Shown in pieces: positions 1 through 9,068 of a DNA stretch of 64,000 nt. How positions within the stretch are numbered: position 1 is the stretch's first letter; the number at the start of each line of letters is the position of its first letter. Under the pieces are notes generated by a model that was given only the letters and a program-made list of their open reading frames with translations, did no database searches and was not told the origin of the DNA. The stretch comes from Pseudaminobacter sp047739745 (lineage in GTDB: Bacteria; Pseudomonadota; Alphaproteobacteria; Rhizobiales; Rhizobiaceae), in the NCBI RefSeq assembly GCF_047739745.1, contig NZ_JBLLVA010000001.1:124001-188000 (forward strand). Direction: 5' to 3'. The translations under genes and the position numbers were made by a program.

Positions 1-794
1 ATGAGTACGCCCAGATCGTCGGCCGCGCGGAACCAGCGGTCATCACCGGCAAGCCGATCGCGCTCGGCGGCTCGCTTGGACGCGGCGACGCGACGGCGCG
101 CGGCGGCTACTATCTGGTTCGCCATCTCGCGAAGGAACTCGGCCTGAACGGCTCGATGCGGGTTGCGGTGCAGGGCTTCGGCAATGCCGGCCAGCATATT
201 GCGCGGCTGCTGGCCAGCGACGGCCACAAGATCGTGGCGGTTTCGGACTCCGAGGGTGCGGTGCAGTCGAAGGCTGGTCTGGACCTCGACAAGCTGCTTG
301 CGGCGAAGGCGGAAGGGCACTCCGTCGCCTCGACAGTCGGCCAGGGCGGGCACGACTTCCTGTCGGCCGATCATCTCGTCAGCGTCGATTGCGATCTCTT
401 GGTGCCGGCGGCGCTGGAAAACATGATCCACGAAGCCAATGCCGAAACGGTCAAGGCGCGGTTGGTGCTGGAACTTGCCAACGGACCGGTGACGGCTACC
501 GCTGACGCCATACTGGGCAAGAAGGGCGTCGTCGTGCTGCCCGACATTCTTGCCAATGCCGGCGGCGTCACCGTGTCCTATTTCGAATGGGTGCAGAACC
601 GCCAGGGCTTCTACTGGACCGTGGAAGAGATTCACGATCGGCTGCGCGCGATCATGGAGCGCGAAGGCCGGGCGATCTGGAATCTTTCGCAGGAAAAGGG
701 GCTTTCGGTGCGCACCGCCGCCTATGTGCATGCACTGAGCCGGCTGGCCGAGGCGATCGAAGCGCACGGCACGCAGAACTTCTTCATGAGCTGA
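1..794 (+). CDS. Glu/Leu/Phe/Val dehydrogenase, C-terminal part (5' end outside window)
   Basis: The reading frame enters from the left edge (codons start at base 3) and ends with TGA at 792-794, giving about 263 C-terminal residues. The NAD(P)-binding Rossmann motif GFGNAG appears around window residue 60. The glycine-rich GGSLGRGDATARGG stretch precedes it, and DILANAGGVTVSYFEW is typical of the glutamate dehydrogenase family. The enzyme interconverts glutamate with 2-oxoglutarate and ammonia, linking carbon and nitrogen metabolism in the cytoplasm. Leucine or phenylalanine dehydrogenases share the fold, but the C-terminal sequence fits glutamate dehydrogenase best. The substrate-binding N-terminal domain lies outside the window, so specificity is not proven. 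Confidence 0.9.
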   Translation, partial: EYAQIVGRAEPAVITGKPIALGGSLGRGDATARGGYYLVRHLAKELGLNGSMRVAVQGFGNAGQHIARLLASDGHKIVAVSDSEGAVQSKAGLDLDKLLAAKAEGHSVASTVGQGGHDFLSADHLVSVDCDLLVPAALENMIHEANAETVKARLVLELANGPVTATADAILGKKGVVVLPDILANAGGVTVSYFEWVQNRQGFYWTVEEIHDRLRAIMEREGRAIWNLSQEKGLSVRTAAYVHALSRLAEAIEAHGTQNFFMS

Positions 795-811
795 GAATGA
801 TGGCGGCCGGC

Positions 812-917
812 GCTGAGCATCGGGCCGAAAAGTGGAAGCGATTTTCGAATTATTCCGATGCTCCATCAAAGTGTTAGAGCGTCCCTTGTGCGTCCGAAAG
901 GACGCACGGCGCTCTAA
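812..917. repeat. Intergenic palindromic mosaic repeat, copy 1
   Basis: The right part (874-917) is an inverted repeat beginning TTAGAGCG and ending CGCTCTAA, with inner arms GTGCGTCC / GGACGCAC. The left part holds a second imperfect palindrome between GAGCATCGG (815-823) and CCGATGCTC (855-863). The whole block reappears in inverse orientation at 54099-54200, between aroQ and the DsbA-like gene. It lies just after the glutamate dehydrogenase stop and before the convergent transglycosylase, so it may also fold in the 3' ends of both transcripts. It resembles the short intergenic mosaic repeats (RIME-type) known from rhizobia. Confidence 0.8.
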
Positions 918-935
918 CCGGCCGCTATTTTCCGT

Positions 936-2114
936 CTACAGATTTGCCAGCAAGGCGGGTGTCGGCCATCCGTCTACCGGCAGACCGAGGCGAATCTGCT
1001 CCTGACGGATGGCTTCGCGGGTGTTGGTGCCCAGAATGCCGTCGATGCCGCCGACATCGTAGCCCTTGTCATGCAGCTTCTGTTGCAGAGCCTTCATGGC
1101 GTCGCCGGTCAGTCCCTCTTCCGGGCTGCGCCGCTCGAAAGGCGGTTCGCCGGCAAGGCGGATCGCCAGATTGGCCGCGGTCAGCGTGTAAGTGATCGAC
1201 TGGTTCCACTCAAGATAGACGTCGTAATTGTCGTAGCTGAGGAAGGCTGGGCCCTTATGGCCCATCGGCAGCACGACGCCGGCCTTGAGGCCGGTGTCCT
1301 TGAGCGGGTTGCCCTGCCGGTCGGTGATGCCCCAGGCGGAAAGCTGCGAAATCGGCAGCTTGTTGGTACGTCCGGTCTCTTCCCAAGGCATCTGGTCGGG
1401 TACGCGGACTTCCTGCAGCCAGGGTTCACCGCGTTTCCAGCCGCGTGACTGGATCTTGGCCGCGGTCGTCATGATGACGTCGGGCGCGCTGTTTCTGAGG
1501 TCGACGACGCCGTCGCCATCGCCATCCACCCCGCGCAGCAGGTAATCGGAGGGCAGAAGCTGCGTCTGACCGATCTCGCCGGCCCAGGCGCCCCTGACGT
1601 CGGTGGGCAGCACACCCCGGTCGATCAGCGTCAGCAACGGCACCACCTGCGGACGGAAGAGGTCCGGGCGGCGGCAATCGTGGGCGAGGGTCACCAGTGC
1701 ATTCAGGCTGTTGAAATCACCCTGTACGGCACCGAAATCGGTTTCCAGTGCCCAGAAGGCGGCGATCACCGGGCCGGGAACGCCGAACTGCTGCTCGGCG
1801 CGGGCGAAGACCTCGGCGTATTTCTTCAAATTGGCCGCACCGTGCTTCAGACGATAGTCCGATATCATGCGGCCGGAAAACTCGACGAAGGTCTGGTTGA
1901 AGACGCCTTGAGCGCGGTCGCGCTGAAGCACTTTCGGATCGATTTCGGCATTGTCCAGCGCGGCAAGGCCGGTTGCGCCGACTCCGGCTGTCACCGCTTC
2001 AGCGCGTATGGCATTCTTCCATGTGGAAAAGTCGCCGCCGCATTCCTGTGCCATGACGGGCGCCGCTGTGGTCGCGGCCAAAAGCGCTGCCAGCGCACCG
2101 ATCCGCAATCTCAT
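936..2114 (-). CDS. Lytic murein transglycosylase (MltB/SltB type) with peptidoglycan-binding domain
   Basis: The protein has 392 residues. It begins with a signal peptide (LAALLAATTAAPVMA, cleavage near residue 20), followed by an SLT_2-type lytic transglycosylase domain. The catalytic glutamate is in the motif WALETDFG. The C-terminal ~60 residues form a PG_binding_1 domain (KGYDVGGIDGILGTNTREAI). The enzyme cleaves the MurNAc-GlcNAc glycan bond in the periplasm, forming 1,6-anhydro ends. I chose the ATG at 2112-2114 because GGAG lies just upstream on the coding strand and the signal peptide starts there; a longer in-frame extension to 2309 has neither. It is transcribed toward glutamate dehydrogenase. 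Confidence 0.93.
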   Translation of the reverse strand: MRLRIGALAALLAATTAAPVMAQECGGDFSTWKNAIRAEAVTAGVGATGLAALDNAEIDPKVLQRDRAQGVFNQTFVEFSGRMISDYRLKHGAANLKKYAEVFARAEQQFGVPGPVIAAFWALETDFGAVQGDFNSLNALVTLAHDCRRPDLFRPQVVPLLTLIDRGVLPTDVRGAWAGEIGQTQLLPSDYLLRGVDGDGDGVVDLRNSAPDVIMTTAAKIQSRGWKRGEPWLQEVRVPDQMPWEETGRTNKLPISQLSAWGITDRQGNPLKDTGLKAGVVLPMGHKGPAFLSYDNYDVYLEWNQSITYTLTAANLAIRLAGEPPFERRSPEEGLTGDAMKALQQKLHDKGYDVGGIDGILGTNTREAIRQEQIRLGLPVDGWPTPALLANL

Positions 2115-2378
2115 TTCTGTCGCTCCTAGCTCATGGAGCGGGACACCCAGAGAGGGTGACCGGCTTCGCGCCTGCGTCCCGCACCGACCTGTCGAAATAT
2201 CGTTGCCCTGGAGACTGCTGCCGGCCACTCCGGCCGAGGCGCTTCTCCAGCGGCTCAATAGCATCGTTTGCCCAAAAGACATGGCGAAAAACGGGCAAAG
2301 CAGCGGCACGGTGCAGCCTTTGCGCGAAATGCGCGCGATCCTGCCGGAATGGTGATTTTTTGGTAACGATGGGGGCTG

Positions 2379-3194
2379 TCAGCCGGCGTTTTCCTTCAGC
2401 CACTTTTTCCATGCGGCCTTGCTGCCGTTGAAGACGTTGATATCCGCATCGCCCCTGATGCCCGGCACGACCCCGGTGCCGGTATATTGCCAGAAGGTGA
2501 AGGGATGGCTGCCGTAGCGTTCGCCCGGATGGCCGGCGACCGATCGCAGCCAGTAGGGATAGCCATGAAAGCCGGAAAGGCCGTTGTCGTCGAAGAAATC
2601 GATCGACGTATAGATGATCGGCTTCTTGCCGTAGTGCTTTTCGACGATTTCGAGGAAGGTGCGCATTTCGCTGCGCACCGTGGCGGCAGGCGGCCTGAGT
2701 TTGCAGCTTGGCGACTGCGGGTTCCATTCCATGTCCAGCACGGGGGGGAGGGCGTCGCGTTCACGCGGCACGTTGCGGATGAACCAGGCGGCCTGTTCCT
2801 TTGCGGTGCGGCAGAAATAGTAGAAGTGATAGGCGCTGCGGGGAATGCCGGCGGCCTTTGTCTCTCGCCAGTGCTCGGCGAAATAGTCGTCGACGCGATC
2901 GCCGCCCTCCGTCGCCTTGATGAAGGCGAAGGAAATGCCGCTGGCCTTTGCCTGCCGCCAGTCGACTGACCGCTGGTATTTGGAAACATCGGTGCCATGG
3001 ACGGGATGTTGCCAGGGCGCGCGCGCACTCCATTGGTGCGGATCATTGTCACCGAAACGCGGATAGGCGACCATCACTTCGCCATAGCTGGCCGTCGTCG
3101 TCTTTGTCGATGAGCCGACGGGTGCCAGATCGTCCATTGTGGTGCAAGCGGCTAGCGCTGCTGCAAGCAGTATCAAGGGCGCAACACGGCGCAT
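2379..3194 (-). CDS. GH25-family lysozyme (muramidase), predicted lipoprotein
   Basis: The protein has 271 residues. A lipobox (LAAC, Cys17) follows a hydrophobic N-terminus, so it is probably lipid-anchored in the cell envelope. The GH25 fold is marked by GTDVSKYQ near residue 67, AFIKATEGG, the acidic pair in VLDMEW and a C-terminal WQYTGTG. GH25 enzymes hydrolyse the beta-1,4 MurNAc-GlcNAc bond. The start at 3192-3194 is preceded by a strong GAAGGAGAG site. It lies in the same direction as the MltB-type gene downstream (264-bp gap), so they may act in the same wall-turnover process. Whether it is used on self wall or in defence cannot be told. Confidence 0.9.
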   Translation of the reverse strand: MRRVAPLILLAAALAACTTMDDLAPVGSSTKTTTASYGEVMVAYPRFGDNDPHQWSARAPWQHPVHGTDVSKYQRSVDWRQAKASGISFAFIKATEGGDRVDDYFAEHWRETKAAGIPRSAYHFYYFCRTAKEQAAWFIRNVPRERDALPPVLDMEWNPQSPSCKLRPPAATVRSEMRTFLEIVEKHYGKKPIIYTSIDFFDDNGLSGFHGYPYWLRSVAGHPGERYGSHPFTFWQYTGTGVVPGIRGDADINVFNGSKAAWKKWLKENAG

Positions 3195-3405
3195 CGCCTC
3201 TCCTTCGCACCGGGTTCCGGTGTCGGCATAAAACCAGCGTGTGCTCGCAAAGTCACGCGCCGCATACAATTTCTATCGCCGCCCGCACAGGAAAACGGCA
3301 AGCCTTGTCTTGCGCCAACATGGTTGATTTTCCGTTGATAGCCTCGACAGGCCGTGACAATTGCGTGAGGAATGACCCCCGTGGCTGGTATCGCGGTGGG
3401 CGGAG

Positions 3406-4794
3406 ATGCGGGTTTTGCGGAAAAGCGTGAAGTGCCTGGCGGTGACGGTCGCGACCGCCCTTGCCGGCGCCTGCCTCTGGCTCTACGTCGCGCCGCCCGC
3501 GCTCATCCGGGTGGGGTCGAGCTATGCGGCCAAGATCGTCTGCTCGAACGTGTTCGTCGCCGGGCGCGATGCTGCCGAGGTGCTGAAGGACGACGTCCAG
3601 GCGCCCGGCCATCCATTGTTGCGGTTGATGTCGGTCAGCGTCGATCCTGAAGCAGGAACGATAAAGGCCGGACTTTTCGGCCTGTTCGGCAAGGGGCTCG
3701 CCGTGGTGCGCGACAATGGCGGCTGCGCCTCCGTGCCCGACGGCGACGTGGCGGCGGCAAAAGCCTTTGCGCTGGAGCCACCCGCCGAAGCCAGCAAGCC
3801 GGACGCGCTGTGGCCGGCCGGCGAGAGGGTGGAACCGTCGCAGAATCTGGCCCTGAACGCAATTCTCGATGATGCCGGCCTGGTCGGGCCGGGCATGCGC
3901 GCCGTCATTGTGGCGAAGAATGGCCGCATTGTCGGCGAGCGCTATAGCGCGGGATTTTCCGCGGCGACACCGCTGCTCGGCTGGTCGATGACTAAGACAG
4001 TCAACGCCGCGCTTGTCGGCACCCTTGTCAAAGACGGCCGGATGGCGATGGATGACACGGGGTTGTTCGAGACGTGGAAGCAGGACGAACGTGGCCGCAT
4101 CAGCCTTGCCGATCTGATGGCGATGTCATCCGGGCTTGAGTTCAACGAGGATTATGGCGACGTCACCGACGTGACGCGCATGCTCTATCTCGAGCCGGAC
4201 ATGGCGGCTTTTGCCGCAGCCAAGCCGTTGGCACGCGAACCAGGCCAAGTGTGGAGCTATTCCAGCGGCACTGCGGTGCTGTTGTCGAAACTCTGGCAAG
4301 AGGCGCTGGGCAACCCGGAAAGAGCGCTGGCGTGGCCGCGCACGGCGTTGTTCGATCCGTTGGGCATGACAAGTGCAGTGCTTGAGACCGACGCGCGCGG
4401 AACGTTTACCGGATCGTCCTATCTCTACGCCACGGCGCGCGACTGGGCCCGCTTCGGCCAATTTTTGGCGGATGACGGGGTGTGGAACGGAGCGCGGATA
4501 CTACCCGCCGGTTTCGTATCCTGGATGCATGAGGCCGCTCCCGCCTCCAACGGCGATTATGGCCGTGGGCAGGTCTGGCTGCACGGGCCGACCGGTCCGC
4601 GGCCGGTAGGCGTGGACCCCGACGACGGCATCGAACTGCCTGACGACACGTTCTGGATGCTTGGCCATGACGGCCAATCGACGGCGATCATACCATCCGA
4701 ACGGCTGGTGGTCGTCCGCCTCGGGCTGACGCCTTCGCGGCTCGGCTACAAGCCGCAGGCGCTTGTGGCGGCGCTGGCAACCGCGCTGGAATAG
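3406..4794 (+). CDS. Serine hydrolase of the beta-lactamase/class C family
   Basis: The protein has 462 residues with an N-terminal hydrophobic segment (residues 8-30, possible membrane anchor or uncleaved signal). The beta-lactamase-like domain spans about 150-460. The nucleophile motif SxxK is S194-M-T-K197, the second motif is Y285-S-S, and GHDGQS near the C-terminus replaces the usual KTG/HxG motif. This pattern is common in esterases, 6-aminohexanoate-dimer hydrolases and D-aminopeptidase-like enzymes as well as penicillin-binding proteins. Being surrounded by wall hydrolases suggests an envelope role, but the substrate is unknown. The ATG at 3406 follows GGGCGGAG. Its 3' end is 7 bp from the convergent 5-oxoprolinase. 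Confidence 0.85.
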   Translation: MRVLRKSVKCLAVTVATALAGACLWLYVAPPALIRVGSSYAAKIVCSNVFVAGRDAAEVLKDDVQAPGHPLLRLMSVSVDPEAGTIKAGLFGLFGKGLAVVRDNGGCASVPDGDVAAAKAFALEPPAEASKPDALWPAGERVEPSQNLALNAILDDAGLVGPGMRAVIVAKNGRIVGERYSAGFSAATPLLGWSMTKTVNAALVGTLVKDGRMAMDDTGLFETWKQDERGRISLADLMAMSSGLEFNEDYGDVTDVTRMLYLEPDMAAFAAAKPLAREPGQVWSYSSGTAVLLSKLWQEALGNPERALAWPRTALFDPLGMTSAVLETDARGTFTGSSYLYATARDWARFGQFLADDGVWNGARILPAGFVSWMHEAAPASNGDYGRGQVWLHGPTGPRPVGVDPDDGIELPDDTFWMLGHDGQSTAIIPSERLVVVRLGLTPSRLGYKPQALVAALATALE

Positions 4795-4801
4795 GCGCAC
4801 T

Positions 4802-7800
4802 TCATCGGCTGCCGAAACCGCCCGCGGTGGGCGTTGTGACGATGACCGCCTCGCCGGGCTCCAGCAGTGTCTGGTCGCAAGCTTTGAGGACCTCGACCGA
4901 ACCGTCATCGCGGCGGACTTTCGTGGAACCGGTTTCGCCATCGCCGCCGCCTTCGATGCCGCGTGGGGGCGCCGCGCGGTGCGAGGAGAGGATCGCGCAT
5001 TCCATTTTTTCGAGAAAGCGGATGGTGCGCCTCGTGCCGTCGCCGGCATTCCACCTGCCTTTGCCGCCAGAGCCCTCGCGAAGATGGAAATCCTCGAGCA
5101 GCACGGGGAACCGCAGCTCCAGGATTTCCGGATCGGTAAGACGCGAGTTGGTCATGTGGGTATGGACGCCGGAGGTGCCGTGAAACCCTCGGCCACTATT
5201 CATCCGCCCTGCCGGCGAGCCTGAGCAGATCGTTTCATAATACTGATATTGCTCGTTGCCGAAGGTCAGGTTGTTCATGGTGCCCTGCGCATTCGCCAGC
5301 GCTCCCATGGCCGCGAATATCGCGTTGGTGACGTGCTGGGACGTCTCGACATTGCCGGCGACCACGGCGGCCGGATAGTCGGGCCTCAGCATGCAGCCTT
5401 CCGGAATGACGATGTTGATCGGGCGCAAGCATCCGGCATTCATCGGAATCTGGTCTTCGACCATCACGCGGAAGGCATAGAGCACGGCGGCGCGCGCCAC
5501 CGGTTCCGGCGCGTTGAAATTGTTCTTCTCAACAGGTGAGGTGCCGGTGAAGTCGACCGTCGCCTCGCGCTTCTGCCGATCGACAGTGATCCTGACCTTG
5601 ATCACCTGCCCGGTGTCGGTCGGGTACTCGCATTCTGAGCTGTCCGGAAGGCGGTCAAGCACGCGGCGCACGCTTTCGGCGGCGTTGTCCTGCACATGGC
5701 CCATATAGGCTTCGACAACATCCAGACCGAAATGGGCGACCATCTTGCGCAGTTCCGCCACGCCCTTTTCGTTGGCGGCAAGCTGTGCCTTCAGGTCGGC
5801 AATGTTCTGGTGCGGGTTGCGGGCAGGGTAGGGATGGTCGGTGAGCAGGCGCTTAAGCGCGGCCTCGCGGAAGCGGCCTTGGCTGACGAGGCGGAAATTG
5901 TCGAACAGCACGCCCTCTTCGTCCACGGTGGTGGCGAGTGGCGTCATCGAACCGGGGGCGGTACCGCCGACATCGGCATGATGGCCGCGCGCGGCGACGT
6001 AGAAGAGGATCTTGCGATCTTTACCCTCCCGCATCGAGGCAGAGGTAGGCTCCTCGAACACCGGCGTAACCACGGTTATGTCCGGCAGGTGGGTGCCGCC
6101 ATTGTATGGGGCGTTGAGGGCGAAGGCGTCGCCGGGATGAATGTCGCCTGCGTTGAGACGGATGATCGTTTCGACTGAACGGTCCATGGAGCCGAGATGC
6201 ACCGGCATGTGCGGCGCGTTGGCGACCAGCGCTCCGGTGCGGTCGAACACAGCGCAGGAAAAATCCAGCCGTTCCTTGATGTTGACCGAATAGGCGGTGT
6301 TCTGCAGCGTCACGCCCATCTGCTCGGCAATGGACATGAACAGATTGTTGAACACCTCCAGCATGACCGGGTCGGCCTCTGTGCCCAGTGCCGCGATGCG
6401 CCGTTTTTTGGCCACCCTGCGCATCAGCACGTGGTTGCGCCCGGTGATCTCGCCCTGCCAGCCCGGCTCCACGACGATGGTCTGGTGGCTTTCGATGATG
6501 AGCGCCGGCCCGGAGACCTTGTGGCCGGGCGCCATGGTTTCGCGGCGGTAGATGGTTGCATCGTGCCAGGCACCACCGGTGTAGAGCTTTCGCGTGCCGC
6601 CGGAGGCGGGCAGGTCGTCGGTGAGTGTTCGGGCAGGCTCGTCGTCACCGCCTCGGCTGCCGTCGGTGCCCTCGATGCCGACTGCCTCGATGATCATCGG
6701 CTTGTCGTCATAGACAAAGCCGAACTGTGCCTTGTGGGCAGCTTCGAAATCACGAACCGCCTGGGCAATCGAGCCGACCGTGAAATTCACCGGAAGCGCG
6801 GTGTCGGTGCCGTCGTAGCGGACTTGCAGCAGCGGTCGCCAGTCTATGTCGGATTCGGCGATGCCCTGCTCGGTGAGTTCAACGCGCGCCTCTTCGCGAA
6901 GCGTCTCGATCAGGTTGTTTACGGCGTCGAGCGAATCTTCGGCGAGCGTCTTCAGCAAGGCCTGTTGGCGCGAGGCGAAGACTGAGGACAGCCCGATGCC
7001 ATAGGCCGAAAGCAAACCCGAAAATGGATGGATGAGGACGGATTCCATGCCGAGCGCGTCGGCGACGAGGCAGGCGTGCTGGCCGCCGGCGCCGCCGAAA
7101 CAGTTCAGCAGGTATTCGGTGACGTCGTGGCCGCGCTGCACGGAAATCTTCTTGATGGCATTGGCCATATTTTCGACGGCGACGGTAACGAAGCCTTCGG
7201 CGACCGCTTCGGGGCTGCGGCCATCGCCGATCTCGGCGGCGAGGTCCTCGAACTTCTGGCGCACCACGTTCGCGTCGAGGGGCTGATCCTGATCGGCGCC
7301 GAAAATTGCGGGGAAGAAATCCGGCTGCAATTTGCCGAGCATTACATTGGCATCGGTAACCGCAAGCGGCCCGCCGCGCCGGTAGCAGGCCGGGCCCGGA
7401 TTGGCACCGGCTGAATCCGGGCCGGCGCGGAACCGACCGGCTTCGAAATGCAGGATCGAGCCGCCGCCGGCGGCGACCGTGTGAATGCGCATCATCGGGG
7501 CGCGCACGCGCACGCCGGCGACCTCGGTATCGAAGGCCCGCTCATAGTCGCCGTCGAAATGCGCGACATCGGTGGAAGTGCCGCCCATGTCGAAGCCGAT
7601 GACCTTTTTGAAGCCGGCGAGCCTGGCGGTCTCGACCATGCCGACGACGCCGCCGGCCGGGCCGGACAGCAGCGCATCCTTGCCCTGGAATCTTTCGGCC
7701 GCGGTCAGGCCGCCGGACGACATCATGAACATAAGACGGGGGGAGTTGGATTGACCCCCCTCTGGCAGACCAGAGGGAGGTGAATCGATGCTCAACTCGG

Positions 7801-8485
7801 CTTTTACCCGACCGACATAGCGCGACAGAATCGGTGAGAGATAGGCATCGACGACCGTTGTGTCGCCGCGGCCGACCAGTTTTACCAATGGCGAGACTTC
7901 ATGGCTGACCGATACCTGGGCGAAGCCGAGATTGCGGCAGGCTCTCGCCACCGCCTGCTCATGCTCCGGGAACTTCCACGCATGCATGAAGACGATGGCC
8001 ACCGCATCGATGCCATCGCGCTTCGCCTGGCGGATCGCCGGCTGCACCGTGGCTATATCGAGCAGTCTTTCGACGGTGCCATCGGCCCGCACCCGCTCAT
8101 CAACCTCAATGACGCGCTCGTAGAGCTGTTCGGGCAGGATGATTTCCTTGGCGAAAATGTCGGGCCTTGCTTGGTAGGCGATGCGCAGCGCGTCGCGAAA
8201 TCCCCTGGTGATGAGCAGCAGCACGCGGTCGCCCTTGCGCTCCAGCAGTGCATTGGTCGCGACGGTCGTGCCCATCTTGATGTCGCCGATCAGCCCTGAG
8301 GGCACGGCTTCACCATCCGGGATGCCGAGAAGGTCGCGAATGCCCTGGATGGCGGCGTCACGGTAGATTCCGGGATTTTCCGAAAGCAGCTTGTGCGGGT
8401 GCAAGTTGCCGTCGGGATCGCGTCCGATGATGTCGGTGAACGTACCGCCGCGATCTATCCAGAAATCCCACTTCGTTTCGTTCAT
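4802..8485 (-). CDS. 5-oxoprolinase / hydantoinase, fused A and B subunits
   Basis: The protein has 1227 residues. The N-terminal half is HyuA-like: DRGGTFTD at residues 9-16, and GFDMGGTSTDVAHFDG in the ATP-binding core. The second half is HyuB-like, from about residue 700 (VMLEVFNNLFMSIAEQMG). Fused OplAH enzymes use ATP to open 5-oxo-L-proline to glutamate; N-methylhydantoinases have the same layout, so the substrate is inferred. The ATG at 8483-8485 follows CAGGAGG. Unusually, residues 232-249 (roughly SIDSPPSGLPEGGQSNSP) are encoded by a palindromic repeat at 7749-7786 and look like an in-frame insertion between KAEL and RLMFMMSSGG. The reading frame stays open throughout. Confidence 0.92.
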   Translation of the reverse strand: MNETKWDFWIDRGGTFTDIIGRDPDGNLHPHKLLSENPGIYRDAAIQGIRDLLGIPDGEAVPSGLIGDIKMGTTVATNALLERKGDRVLLLITRGFRDALRIAYQARPDIFAKEIILPEQLYERVIEVDERVRADGTVERLLDIATVQPAIRQAKRDGIDAVAIVFMHAWKFPEHEQAVARACRNLGFAQVSVSHEVSPLVKLVGRGDTTVVDAYLSPILSRYVGRVKAELSIDSPPSGLPEGGQSNSPRLMFMMSSGGLTAAERFQGKDALLSGPAGGVVGMVETARLAGFKKVIGFDMGGTSTDVAHFDGDYERAFDTEVAGVRVRAPMMRIHTVAAGGGSILHFEAGRFRAGPDSAGANPGPACYRRGGPLAVTDANVMLGKLQPDFFPAIFGADQDQPLDANVVRQKFEDLAAEIGDGRSPEAVAEGFVTVAVENMANAIKKISVQRGHDVTEYLLNCFGGAGGQHACLVADALGMESVLIHPFSGLLSAYGIGLSSVFASRQQALLKTLAEDSLDAVNNLIETLREEARVELTEQGIAESDIDWRPLLQVRYDGTDTALPVNFTVGSIAQAVRDFEAAHKAQFGFVYDDKPMIIEAVGIEGTDGSRGGDDEPARTLTDDLPASGGTRKLYTGGAWHDATIYRRETMAPGHKVSGPALIIESHQTIVVEPGWQGEITGRNHVLMRRVAKKRRIAALGTEADPVMLEVFNNLFMSIAEQMGVTLQNTAYSVNIKERLDFSCAVFDRTGALVANAPHMPVHLGSMDRSVETIIRLNAGDIHPGDAFALNAPYNGGTHLPDITVVTPVFEEPTSASMREGKDRKILFYVAARGHHADVGGTAPGSMTPLATTVDEEGVLFDNFRLVSQGRFREAALKRLLTDHPYPARNPHQNIADLKAQLAANEKGVAELRKMVAHFGLDVVEAYMGHVQDNAAESVRRVLDRLPDSSECEYPTDTGQVIKVRITVDRQKREATVDFTGTSPVEKNNFNAPEPVARAAVLYAFRVMVEDQIPMNAGCLRPINIVIPEGCMLRPDYPAAVVAGNVETSQHVTNAIFAAMGALANAQGTMNNLTFGNEQYQYYETICSGSPAGRMNSGRGFHGTSGVHTHMTNSRLTDPEILELRFPVLLEDFHLREGSGGKGRWNAGDGTRRTIRFLEKMECAILSSHRAAPPRGIEGGGDGETGSTKVRRDDGSVEVLKACDQTLLEPGEAVIVTTPTAGGFGSR
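7749..7786. repeat. Palindromic repeat inside the 5-oxoprolinase coding region
   Basis: On the plus strand GATT-g-ACCCCCCTCTGG (749-765) pairs with CCAGAGGGAGGT-g-AATC (770-786) around a CAGA loop, with only two unpaired positions. The core ACCCCCCTCTGGC is identical to the start of the intergenic repeat at 36379-36391. The same palindrome type thus occurs once inside a gene and once between genes in this window. Confidence 0.75.
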
Positions 8486-8689
8486 GCGGTCGTCCTCCTG
8501 GGGAATTCTGGCGGTTGCGGTGCTATACAGCAATCCGATGCCGTCGGTCATCCGAGCCGTTCCACAATACTTCGGGTCTGACGGAATGTTTCGCCGAGTC
8601 AGCGTATTTGACGCAACTGGCGTGGCCCCTTGCACATTCTCACCATGACCGTCCGCTAAGAGGGCGCTGTTTTGTCAAGGAGAGATATC

Positions 8690-8893
8690 ATGAAGAAACT
8701 CATTCTCGCGTCCGTTTCGGCCGTGGCCTTGCTCGGTCTTGCCGCATGCAATGATGCGACCGACAACACCACGACGCAGAGCACCAACCCGCCGGCTGAA
8801 GAAACCACCCCACCGGCTGCCGCACCTGAAACGACACCAGATACCGGTACTGGCGGCAGCACGCAGACTGAGCCAGCGGCTCCGGCACAGTAG
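8690..8893 (+). CDS. Small secreted lipoprotein, Thr/Pro-rich
   Basis: The protein has 67 residues. The N-terminus MKKLILASVSAVALLGLAAC is a lipoprotein signal with lipobox LAAC (Cys20). The mature part is low-complexity and rich in Thr, Pro, Ala and Glu, with no recognisable domain. A strong ribosome site (AAGGAGAG) lies 7 bp before the ATG, and a good intrinsic terminator follows at 8950-8978, so it is probably a monocistronic, well-expressed gene. Small entericidin-like or hypothetical lipoproteins of this form are common in rhizobia. No function can be assigned. Confidence 0.8.
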   Translation: MKKLILASVSAVALLGLAACNDATDNTTTQSTNPPAEETTPPAAAPETTPDTGTGGSTQTEPAAPAQ

Positions 8894-8949
8894 GAACGTT
8901 GGTTTCTTCAGGGGGATAGTAGCCTCTTCAGCAGCGTTCAGGCTGCCGC

Positions 8950-8978
8950 AAGGTCGGGTTTCTGCCCGGCCTTTTTTA
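8950..8978 (+). terminator. Rho-independent terminator after the small lipoprotein
   Basis: GGTCGGG (8952-8958) pairs with CCCGGCC (8965-8971), with one G-T pair and a six-base loop, followed by six T residues at 8972-8977. Confidence 0.85.
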
Positions 8979-9068
8979 TGTTCGAGAACAGCGACGAGGA
9001 CCTATGTTCAAGTGAGGACACGCGATTGCGGCTCGCAAATCACAGAGTTTCGCTTTAAAAGGCGGCGC

